Below, piece by piece: positions 25,439 to 34,300 of a DNA stretch of 64,000 nt. How positions within the stretch are numbered: position 1 is the stretch's first letter; every line of letters begins with the position of its first letter. The notes beneath the pieces are model-generated. The model worked only from the letters and a program-made list of their open reading frames with translations. It was not told where the DNA came from and ran no database searches. The translations under genes were made by a program, and so were the position numbers. The stretch is from Neoakkermansia glycaniphila (GTDB lineage Bacteria > Verrucomicrobiota > Verrucomicrobiia > Verrucomicrobiales > Akkermansiaceae), in the NCBI RefSeq assembly GCF_001683795.1, contig NZ_LIGX01000037.1, positions 1 to 64,000 of the forward strand, written 5' to 3'.

Positions 25439-26695
25439 CTATTTGGTGAGGCCGTCGCGTTTGGCCTGGTTCCAGTAGGCGTATTCGGAGCGGTTGAAGT
25501 CGACGTATTCCGGGGAGAGGTCGGTGGTGTAGACGGTGTATCCGGCGTCGCCCATGTTGAGGTCGATGCGAACGGTGAAGGCTTGGGCCAGCACGGCTTC
25601 CCGGAGGTTGTCGGACGGGGTGTCCGTTTGAAGGCCGCCGCGGCAGGCGGGGAGTCCGGCGATGTCGACGTCGATGAGTTCTTCCCGGACATTGGCGCGC
25701 GAATAGCCGACGGCATGGACGATGCGGCCCCAGTTCGGGTCGTTGCCGTTCCATGAGCTTTTGACAAGCGAGGATTTGGCGACGGCTTCGGCGACTTTGC
25801 GGGCATCGGCGAAGGTGCGGGCTCCTTCGACTTCGACGGTGACGAATTTGGTGACGCGTTCACCATCCTGTACGATGTGGAGGGCCATTTCGAGCATGAC
25901 GTGGTGGACGGCGTCGCTGAAGGTTTTCCAGTCCGGCGTGCCGGGGCGGACGGTGACACCGGATGCTCCGTTGGCCATGACGAGGACGGTGTCGTTGGTG
26001 CTCATGTCGCCGTCGATAGTGATGCGGTTGAAGGAGGTTTCAACGGCGTCGCAGGTGAGTTTTTCGAGATCGGGGCGGGCGACGGCGGCATCGGTGGTGA
26101 GGAAGCAGAACATGGTGGCCATGTTCGGGCAGATCATGCCGGCGCCTTTGCAGCATGCGCCGAGGCGGACGGGTTTGCCCTGAAGGGTGATTTCAACGGC
26201 AATTTCCTTTTCGCGCGTGTCGGAGGTGATGATGGCGGAGGCGACGTCGTGGCCTTTGTCGGGGGCGAGTCCGGCTGCGAGTTCGGGGAGGCGGGGTTCG
26301 ATGCGCTGCATGGGCATGGGCAGGCCGATGACGCCCGTGGAGCATACGGCGATTTCACCCTGCCTGATGCCGAGTTCCTTGGCGACGATGCGGCATTCGC
26401 GGCGGGCTACATTGATGCCCTCAACACCGGTGCAGGCGTTGGCATTGCCGCTGTTGGCGATGATGGCGCGGATGTCGTTGCGGCGGATGTGGGACTGGCT
26501 GACGCGGACGCAGGCGGCGCGTACTTTGTTGGTGGTGAATGTTCCGGCGGAGGTGGTCGGAAGGGTGGAGTAGAGAAGGGCGAGGTCGAGGCGGGTGGCA
26601 GTCGGTTTTTTGATGCCGCAGCTCAGGGCGTTGGCGACGAATCCCTGCGGTGCGGTGACTCCGCCCTCGATGGTTTTCATGTTGTTGTTCGGCAT
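25439..26695 (-). CDS. argJ: Bifunctional ornithine acetyltransferase / N-acetylglutamate synthase
   Basis: About 418 residues. ArgJ moves the acetyl group from N-acetylornithine to glutamate in the cyclic arginine pathway. Seen here: ANSGNANACTG, CSTGVIG, KGAGMICPNMATMF with the autocleavage/nucleophile Thr inside ATM (the family usually has ATML), DGDMSTNDT and GNDPNWGR near the C-terminal third. Self-cleavage before that Thr would yield the alpha and beta chains. Start is ATG 26695 (MPNNNMKT) or 26680. The gene lies 68 bases after the TPR gene on the same strand and may have its own promoter. Confidence 0.93.
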   Translation of the reverse strand: MPNNNMKTIEGGVTAPQGFVANALSCGIKKPTATRLDLALLYSTLPTTSAGTFTTNKVRAACVRVSQSHIRRNDIRAIIANSGNANACTGVEGINVARRECRIVAKELGIRQGEIAVCSTGVIGLPMPMQRIEPRLPELAAGLAPDKGHDVASAIITSDTREKEIAVEITLQGKPVRLGACCKGAGMICPNMATMFCFLTTDAAVARPDLEKLTCDAVETSFNRITIDGDMSTNDTVLVMANGASGVTVRPGTPDWKTFSDAVHHVMLEMALHIVQDGERVTKFVTVEVEGARTFADARKVAEAVAKSSLVKSSWNGNDPNWGRIVHAVGYSRANVREELIDVDIAGLPACRGGLQTDTPSDNLREAVLAQAFTVRIDLNMGDAGYTVYTTDLSPEYVDFNRSEYAYWNQAKRDGLTK

Positions 26696-26763
26696 GATGA
26701 TGGATGTTGTGCGGAAGAAATGTGCCACAAGGGGTATGGCTGTGCAAGGCGAAAATGCGGGTT

Positions 26764-29520
26764 TTACGGCTGTCCGTCTGGAACGGGTTCGGCAATGGGA
26801 GTTTCCCCGTTTGTTTCCGGGTTGGCGGCAGGCTGCTTCTCCTCAGTGGCGGGGCGTTCTTTCAAGAGGGTGCGAGAGTCGTCCCAGATGAAGTTTTCAA
26901 GCCGGATGCGGCGGGCGAGGTTGGCCGCATCCTGCGCGCGGGGGCCGCTGGTGTTGGCCAGGGCATTGGCGATGGCGAGTGCGGCGATATGGTTGCCCTG
27001 CTGCTCAAGGAGGTGGATGGAGGAGAATCCGGAGAGGTAGTACCAGTACCAGTGCTGGCGCGGGGCGCTTTCGAGGGCGGAGGGGTCGTGCGCCATGATT
27101 TGCTGGTAGTCGGCAAGGGCGGATTCGGTGTCTCCGGCTTTTTCGGCATACTGGGCGCGTTGTGCGAGTCCCCGGAAGGTCCAGGCGAGTGGGAGGTCGG
27201 TCAATTCGAGGAGTTGCGTGCAGAGGTCGCGTGCCTTGGTGAGAGCTGCCGGGTCTTTTTCGGCGAGAGTTTGCCATGCGTCCGCCTTGGTGGAGAGGGC
27301 GAGGGCTTTGTCACCCGGTTTGAGGGTGGCGATGAATTCGTCGCTGAGTTCGTTGAGGGCTTCCTGAATTTTGCCCATGCGTTTGAAGATGGAGGCGCGT
27401 TCGATGGCGGCGGCGGGTGCGTAGTTTCCGCGCCGAGCGACGCATTCGCGGAAGAGGTCGGCGGCGGCGGCGAGGCTGGAGGAGGTGTTGACCTTGGCGG
27501 CGGCTTTGCCGGCGAGGAAGGTGGCGGCATCGCGCAGGGGCGATTCCGGGTAGCTTTCCATGAAGGTGGTGAGGGATTGGAGGGCGTCGCCGTAGCGTTC
27601 GCTGCGGTAGAGGAGGTCTCCGAGTTTCAGGTGCAGCGCCGCCGCCGCTTCGGGATCGTTGATTTCCTGCAGGGCTTTGCGGGTGGCGGCGATGGCTTCG
27701 GGGTACTGGGTCTGGGCTTCTTCCAGCGCAATGCGGAGCAGGGCGCGGCGGCGGATGAGGTTTTTATCCCAGTCCGAGGTGTCCATGCCGTCCAGCCGTT
27801 CCATGTAGGTGCGGGCGCGGCGGGGGCTGGAGGAGCGAAGCTGCTGGACGAGGTCCATGTGTGCGCGGGCGACATCATGCCGTATGGAGGGCGACGGCGG
27901 TTTGACTTCAGGTGTTGCACTTCCGTTCGTGCCGGATGGCGCGGGCTGAGTGTCGTAGGTTTTGATGAAGCTTTCGAGTGCCTTGCGGGCATCTTCCTGT
28001 TTGTAGTGGGAGAGGAAGTGGGCGCGCTGGTATTGCAGCCGGGCATAGAGTTCGGGATCGTTTTTTTCGGCTTTGGCGAGGGCGTCCGCCTGGGTCGTGT
28101 GTCCGTCCATCAGCGCCGCGAGGGCGGTGTTCATGGTGGTGGCAGCCATCTGGCTGTCGTTGGCGAGGCTCCGCGCTTCGGAGAATGCGGCTTCGGCTTC
28201 GGCATACCGGCCTTCCCGGTAGGCGATGTATCCGCGCTGGAAGAGGGCGCGTGCGGTGTTCATGGACGATTTGTCCATGAGTTTTTTGGCTTCGTCCACC
28301 TTGCCGTCGTAGATCAGCCACTGGACTCCCATGAGCAGGAGGTTTTGCGTGGCTGCGTGGCGCGGCGCGGCCTCGATGCCTTTCCGAACGAGGGCAAGGG
28401 CATCCTCCCTGTTGTTGCGGAGATAGTTCTGTTCTGCCAGATGGAGGCGGGCTATGGGGCCGAGGTTGGCGTTCTTGCTTTTTTCCCATTCGTGCAGTTT
28501 GGCCATCATGGTGGGATCGAGAGCGAAGGCGTCGTTGGCCTTGAGGATGGCGAAGGCTTCCGGCAGGAGGGTGGAGTTGGGGGTGGAGTCGATGAACTGG
28601 CGGATGGTTTGTTCCCCGGCTCCGTTGTTGTCGCTGATGTCGGCATCGTCTGCTGCGGCCGATGGGGCAGGCTGGTTTTTCGCCCGGCTGATGCGGATGC
28701 AGGCTTTTTCGAGTTTGGCGCTGTCCTTGATGAAGTCGGTGTTGCCTTTGGTGTCGATGAGCTCGTTGCAGAGTTTTTCGGCACGGTCGTAGTTTTTGAG
28801 GGCGGTTTCCTTGCGGATGTCCAGCAGGGTGGCGACGGGGCGCAGGCTGGCGGCCAGTTTGTCGGTTTCTTCGGCTTTCAGGACGGCATCGAGCAGGGGC
28901 TGGACATCCTTGAGGTCGCCGTTGTCCAGCTTTTGCTCGGCGAGGGCAAGCTGAGCCTTGGTTTTGAGTTCTTTGTCATCCAGCGCGATCATGCGTTGCA
29001 ACGTGTCGGCGAGGACGTCCTGATCTCCGGCCTGCCGCGAGACGTAGGCAAGAGCCTGCAAGGCGGCTCCGTAAAGAGGGTCTTCCGCCGGGATGGAAGC
29101 CAGAAGAGGCTCGGCCTCAACATAGCGTCCGGCCTTGGCGAAGGCGAGCCCCGACCAGTACGCAGGGGATTTGCCGTCAGGCAGAGCGGCATACAGGGCG
29201 ATGGCTTCGGCCGCTTTGTCGTTGCGGACGTATGCTTCCGCAAGGCGCAGGATGATTTGTTCGCGTGCCGCATCGCTCAGGTCTTTTGTTTTGAGCGCTT
29301 TGTCGAAGTGGATGACGGCCTGGGAGGCGAGGTTTTTCTGCAAGGATGCGAGGCCCGACTGGTAGGAGCGGTTCTTTTTCAGTTCTTCCTGTGTGGCTGC
29401 GGCATCCTCCGGAGCCGGGGCAGCCTGAGCCGGGGCAGGGGCTGGCGGAGTTTCGGCTGCCGGGAGTAAAGGGATCAGCGAACAGAAGGCCGGAAGGGCG
29501 AGCGTGGTGAAGCGGAGCAT
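26764..29520 (-). CDS. Secreted TPR-repeat protein
   Basis: 918 residues with a signal peptide (ALPAFCSLIPLLPAAE) and a Pro/Ala-rich stretch (PPAPAPAQAAPAPEDAAA). After that come tetratricopeptide-like helices along almost the whole length, for example AREQIILRLAEAYVRNDKAAEAIALY, RALFQRGYIAYREGRYAEAEAAFSEA and LHLKLGDLLYRSERYGDALQSLTTFMESYPESPLRDAA. It is probably a periplasmic or outer-membrane scaffold; no enzyme motif was found. It lies 22 bases downstream of the M23 peptidase gene. A similar secreted TPR protein is encoded at 41344-43821. Confidence 0.85.
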   Translation of the reverse strand: MLRFTTLALPAFCSLIPLLPAAETPPAPAPAQAAPAPEDAAATQEELKKNRSYQSGLASLQKNLASQAVIHFDKALKTKDLSDAAREQIILRLAEAYVRNDKAAEAIALYAALPDGKSPAYWSGLAFAKAGRYVEAEPLLASIPAEDPLYGAALQALAYVSRQAGDQDVLADTLQRMIALDDKELKTKAQLALAEQKLDNGDLKDVQPLLDAVLKAEETDKLAASLRPVATLLDIRKETALKNYDRAEKLCNELIDTKGNTDFIKDSAKLEKACIRISRAKNQPAPSAAADDADISDNNGAGEQTIRQFIDSTPNSTLLPEAFAILKANDAFALDPTMMAKLHEWEKSKNANLGPIARLHLAEQNYLRNNREDALALVRKGIEAAPRHAATQNLLLMGVQWLIYDGKVDEAKKLMDKSSMNTARALFQRGYIAYREGRYAEAEAAFSEARSLANDSQMAATTMNTALAALMDGHTTQADALAKAEKNDPELYARLQYQRAHFLSHYKQEDARKALESFIKTYDTQPAPSGTNGSATPEVKPPSPSIRHDVARAHMDLVQQLRSSSPRRARTYMERLDGMDTSDWDKNLIRRRALLRIALEEAQTQYPEAIAATRKALQEINDPEAAAALHLKLGDLLYRSERYGDALQSLTTFMESYPESPLRDAATFLAGKAAAKVNTSSSLAAAADLFRECVARRGNYAPAAAIERASIFKRMGKIQEALNELSDEFIATLKPGDKALALSTKADAWQTLAEKDPAALTKARDLCTQLLELTDLPLAWTFRGLAQRAQYAEKAGDTESALADYQQIMAHDPSALESAPRQHWYWYYLSGFSSIHLLEQQGNHIAALAIANALANTSGPRAQDAANLARRIRLENFIWDDSRTLLKERPATEEKQPAANPETNGETPIAEPVPDGQP

Positions 29521-29542
29521 GGAGGGGGAAGAAAAATAGTGC

Positions 29543-30568
29543 TTATTGTTGCGTCAGCAGCCGGATGTAGCGTTGCCCGGAGGCCGTGAGGACAGGCTCT
29601 TTGCTGGAACCCTGGACGCGGTTGACGGTGCGGTAGAGCTGGGAGAATGGGTGGGAGAGAGCTTTGACGACGGAAGGTTTGTCGACGGTTTCCGGCCGGG
29701 GTTCGACGCGGATGGGTACGCCGCCGCCGGTGAAGGAGATGTCGATGGAAGCAGGGGTGCGGACGCCGTTCGGGTTGTGCCACAGGAAGGGGTAGCGTTT
29801 GAGGAGGTCGGGCGTGCCGGTCCACGGGATGCGGACGCGGTACTGTTCTTCCATGGATGCGAAGAGTTTTTTGAGGTCGAGCGGCTGGCCGTTGCGGCAG
29901 GCTTGAAGGACGGGTACGGGGTCGAAGCCTGCGAGGTTCATGCCGTTGTACCTGCCGTGTTTGTTCGGCGTGGCAAGTTTGAGGCTGTCGTAATAGTTCT
30001 GGAAGTTGCTGTTGAGGAGCAGGGCGAACTCTAGGTGGAGGTGGGAGCGTTCGCGGTTGAGCCCCACGCCGCTGTGGCCGAGTATGCCGATGGTGTTCCC
30101 CGTGCCGACGGCATCGCCCGCCTTGCAGGTGACGTCGGCAAGGTGGGCGTACAGGCTGTAGATGCTGCCTTCGGGAAGGCGGTGTTCGATGACGACGTAG
30201 CGGCCGTAGTTGCTGTCTCGCGGATTGCTTGAAGCATGGACGACGGTGCCCGCTGCGACGGGGCGGACGATGTCCAGCGGTTCGCCCTGCGCATCCCTCT
30301 TCACGGGTTTGATGTCGATGCCTTCATGGAAGTGGGTGGCGACGGGGCCTCCGGCAGGCGTGCGGACGATGGTGCGGGTGAAGCCGTAGGAGCCTCCCTG
30401 CCAGGGTTTGGATTTGACGCCTTCGAAGTTGCGGTCCACATACATGAAGAATCCTTCCGGATCGTTGCGGAAGAGGGCGTCGTTTTCCGTCGGCAGGCGG
30501 AAGACGGTCTGGGAAAAGGCTGGGAGGATGCAGGCGGCACCCAGTAGCAGGCGGAGCAGTCCGTTCAT
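29543..30568 (-). CDS. Secreted M23-family metallopeptidase
   Basis: 341 residues with a signal peptide (LLRLLLGAACILPAFS). The LytM/M23 zinc site is complete: HFHEGIDI (H-x3-D), YSLYAHL and RSHLHLEF (HxH). A C-terminal domain of about 110 residues follows (RIPWTGTPDLLKRYPFLWHNPNGV...) that I do not recognise. M23 enzymes cut peptide cross-links of peptidoglycan. The gene sits between a lipoprotein gene (11-base gap) and the TPR gene. Confidence 0.88.
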   Translation of the reverse strand: MNGLLRLLLGAACILPAFSQTVFRLPTENDALFRNDPEGFFMYVDRNFEGVKSKPWQGGSYGFTRTIVRTPAGGPVATHFHEGIDIKPVKRDAQGEPLDIVRPVAAGTVVHASSNPRDSNYGRYVVIEHRLPEGSIYSLYAHLADVTCKAGDAVGTGNTIGILGHSGVGLNRERSHLHLEFALLLNSNFQNYYDSLKLATPNKHGRYNGMNLAGFDPVPVLQACRNGQPLDLKKLFASMEEQYRVRIPWTGTPDLLKRYPFLWHNPNGVRTPASIDISFTGGGVPIRVEPRPETVDKPSVVKALSHPFSQLYRTVNRVQGSSKEPVLTASGQRYIRLLTQQ

Positions 30569-30579
30569 GGCGGAAGGAG

Positions 30580-31155
30580 TTATCCCTGGGGCGATTCGAT
30601 TTCTTCGATATCCGGTCTCGTCAGCGGGGAGGAGGGCTTGGCGGGCTGCGCCTGAGGTTTGGGGCGCGGCGGGCGCGGGTCTTCCTTCAGGTAGCGTTTT
30701 TCCTCGATCTCGGGCTGGGCGGGTTCGACGTGCTTGCTGATCATGTAGAGGTCGTAGCCGTTCAGCCCGTTCCAGATGACGAGCTTGCCGTCCGTATTGG
30801 GTTCCTTGATGACAAGAGGTTCAAAGCTCAGCCCGGCGACGGTGGGTAGAATATGCTTGCCGATGCTGGCTTGCGTCATGGTATTGAGCCGCATTTGCAT
30901 TTCAGGCTTGGCTTCAAGTACGACGCAGTAGGAACCGTCGGGATTCAGGAAGGAGGCGAATTTCTGGAAATGGACGAGCGAAAGGAACGGCGACCTGTCG
31001 TAGAACCGTCCCTTGTGTTTGACGACGAAGTTGGAGCCGCCTTCGCCGCCGTCAGCCTCAAGGTGGAATCCCACGGGGTAGGGGCGGCTTTCACAGGATA
31101 CGAGGGCGCAGATACCCAATGCAGCTGCGCTCATCAGCAGGCTCAAGCTTTTCAT
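30580..31155 (-). CDS. Unknown lipoprotein
   Basis: 191 residues, family not recognised. The lipobox ALVSC follows a short leader. The middle is a mixed alpha/beta domain (NFVVKHKGRFYDRSPFLSLVHFQKFASFLNPDGSYCVVLEA...). The last 50 residues are rich in Pro, Lys and Glu (RPPRPKPQAQPAKPSSP), like a linker or cell-wall spanning tail. It is the first gene of an apparent operon with the M23 peptidase and TPR protein, so an envelope role is likely. Confidence 0.65.
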   Translation of the reverse strand: MKSLSLLMSAAALGICALVSCESRPYPVGFHLEADGGEGGSNFVVKHKGRFYDRSPFLSLVHFQKFASFLNPDGSYCVVLEAKPEMQMRLNTMTQASIGKHILPTVAGLSFEPLVIKEPNTDGKLVIWNGLNGYDLYMISKHVEPAQPEIEEKRYLKEDPRPPRPKPQAQPAKPSSPLTRPDIEEIESPQG

Positions 31156-31162
31156 GGGATGG

Positions 31163-31191
31163 ATTTTACACGAGGGATAACGTTTTGTGAA
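31163..31191 (-). promoter_or_regulatory. Promoter of the lipoprotein-M23-TPR operon
   Basis: TTCACA (31191-31186), 17-base spacer, TAAAAT (31168-31163), then seven bases to the ATG: predicted leaderless. Confidence 0.72.
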
Positions 31192-31344
31192 GCCAAATTT
31201 CGGATAATAGCGGCTGTCCCGGAGGTGCGGGGAGTCTGAATGCCGGTCCGGACGCGGCGTATGTGCGTGCCGCGAAAATATCGATGCTGCCGCGCGTTCG
31301 ACTTCACTTTTCCACCTTTTTATTTAAGAATAATTCTCGAAACG

Positions 31345-34300
31345 ATGATGGAGAACGAACGCCATATTCGCATTCGCGGAGCGCGGGTGCATAATTTGCA
31401 GAATGTCGATGTCGAGTTGCCGCTCGGCGGGATTACGGTGGTGACGGGGCCTTCCGGCTCCGGCAAGACGAGTCTGGCGATGCATACGCTGTATGCCGAG
31501 GGGCAGCGGCGTTATATGGAGACGTTTTCGCCGTATGTGCGGCAGTTCATGGATCGTATGGACAGGCCGGATGTGGATGCCGTGGAGAATATTCTTCCGG
31601 CGATTGCGCTGGAACAGCGCAATTCCGTCAAAAATTCCCGTTCGACGGTCGGTACGATGACGGCGATGAACGAGTATTGGAAGCTGATTTTTTCCCGGAT
31701 TGCCGTGGGGCATGACGAGAACGGGCGGCTGGTGCGCCCGGAGACTCCTCTTTCCGTGGCGACCCGGCTGGCGGAGGAGTACGGGAGCGAGGCGGATGTT
31801 TTGGTCTGTTTTTCCGTGCCGGTGGTTGGGACGTTCGACGAGATGCGGCAGGCGTTGATGGGGCAGGGGTATGTGCGCCTGCGAACGAAGGACGGTGTGT
31901 CGAGGCTGGACGAGATGCAGGAGGACGAAGCGGCCACGGGGCTGCCGGAGTTCGATGCCGATGGCCGATGGCTGGTGGTGCAGGATCGCGTGCGCCTGCA
32001 GGGCAACGGAGATTTGCAGCGGTTGATGGAGGCGGTGGAGACGGCGATGCGCCTCGGCGGAGATGTGGTTCATGTGTTCCCCCGGACGGAGGACGGCTGG
32101 GGGGCGATTGAGTCGTTCCGGGGGGACTGGTTCCCGCTTCTCGAGCCGAGGCCCGGCCTGTTTTCCGGGAATTCGCCGCTGGGCGCGTGTCCCGAGTGCA
32201 AGGGGTACGGGCGCATGATCGTGTACGATTATCTCAAGGGGCTGCGGCCCGAGCTGAGTATCCGGCAGGGAGCGGTGAAGGTGTTCGAGTCCGAACGCAT
32301 GCAGGAGTGCCGCGAAGATCTCGTGAGGATCGGGCGCCGCACGAAGAAGGTGCGTGTGGATGTGCCGTGGAGCGAGCTGACGGAGGCGGAGAAGGAGTGG
32401 GTGGTCGAAGGCGAAGAACACGATATCGAGAAGGCGACGGCAGGTGATTTGTGGTACGGTATCAAGGGGTTTTTCATCGAGATGGAGCGTTATACGCACA
32501 AGATGCCCATTCGCGTGTTCCTGAGCCATTACCGGATTTACAGCGAGTGTACGGCTTGCGGAGGCGGCAGGCTGAGGCCGGAGGCTCTGCGGTTTACCGT
32601 GGGCGGAAAGACGGTGCCGGAGGTGCTGGCAATGCCGATGGATGAGCTGCTGGGCTGGATCGATGTGCATATCATGCCCGCTGCGGATACGGACAAGGCT
32701 TTGCTGCAGGTGGCGCGCGAGCTGCGGAGCCGCGTGGCGTATCTGAACGAGGTTGGCCTCGGCTATATCACGGCGGATCGTTTGACTCGTACGCTGTCGG
32801 GCGGCGAGATCGAGCGCGTGAGTCTGACGACCTGCCTCGGCGCTGCGTTGACGGATACGCTGTTCGTGCTGGACGAGCCGACGGTGGGGCTGCATCCGCG
32901 CGATACGAGCCGCCTGATTTCCGCCATGCAGCGGCTGCGGAAGCGCGGGAATACGCTGGTTGTGGTCGAGCATGAGGAGGCGGTGATGCGTGCCGCCGAT
33001 TATCTGGTGGATATGGGGCCCGCGTCCGGCTCAGGCGGGGGCAGGGTGGTGTATGCGGGGCAGCCCGAGGGTATTCTGTCGCTGGAGGAGTCTGCCACAG
33101 GGCATTTCCTTTCCGGAAGCCGTTCCATCGCCGTGCCGAAGAAGCGGCGCAAGGCGAAGAAGCAGCTTTCCATTCGGGGGGCGGAGTGCCACAATCTGCA
33201 CGGGCTGGATGTGGATATTCCGCTCGGAGTCTATACCTGCCTCACGGGCGTGAGCGGTTCGGGCAAGAGTACGCTGGCACGCGAGATTCTGTATGCCCAT
33301 GCCTGCGTCCATTTCGGCACGGCTTCCGAGGAGGCTGCGGGGAAGGTGGCTTCCGTCAAGGGTTTCGAGCATGTGGAGGAGGTGGTGCTGGTGGACCAGA
33401 GCCCAATCGTGCGTACTCCCCGTTCCACGCCTGCGGTTTATGTGGGCATGTTCGAGGAGATTCGCGCGCTGTTCGCTCTGGAGCCTGCCGCCAAGGCGCG
33501 CGGGCTGACTGCGGGCTATTTTTCTTTCAACAGCGGGGATGGCCGCTGCCCGCGCTGTTCCGGCCTCGGTCAGGAGAAGGTGGAGATGCAGTTCCTTTCC
33601 GATATTTTCGTGCCCTGCGCTTTGTGCGGCGGCACGCGGTACAGGGAGGAGGCTCTCGGGCTGAAGTGGAACGGCATGAATATGTCCGAGGTGCTGGCTC
33701 TGGATATCCGGAGTGCGCGGGAGGTGTTCGGCAGGGTGAAGAATGCCCGTGCGGTGCGGGTGTGCCGGAAGCTGGATATTCTTCTGAGCGTGGGGCTGGG
33801 CCATCTCGGCCTCGGGCAGCCGCTCAATACGCTGTCGGGCGGCGAAAACCAGCGGCTGAAGCTGGCCAAGATTCTGGTGGATACGTTCGGGCAGGAGTCG
33901 AAGAAGGGCAAGCTGCTTGTTCTGGACGAACCGGGAACGGGGCTTCATTTCTCCGATCTGGAAGTGCTGCTTCAGGTTTTTTACAGGATGGTGGAGAGCG
34001 GGCATTCCCTGCTGGTCATCGAGCATAACCTGGAGCTGATCAAGTGCGCCGACCATGTGATCGATCTCGGCCCCGAAGGCGGGGCGGGAGGAGGCCGCAT
34101 CGTGGCGCAGGGTACGCCGGAGCAGGTGGCGGAAGCGGGTGCAGGTTTTACGGGCGCATATCTGCGGCCCATGCTGGGGATGGAGTCCGGCGATCTGCTG
34201 GCGGCGGAGCCGGAAGCGGTTGATCATGAGGAGGATGTGCCGGAGGGGGTGATCGCCCTGCGCGGCGCGCGCCACCACCAGCTCAAGAATATCGATGTGG

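Noticed and set aside
26704..29469. 921-codon frame opposite the TPR gene
   Set aside because: Gly/Phe/Val-rich shadow caused by codon bias; the minus-strand TPR protein has a signal peptide and clear repeats.
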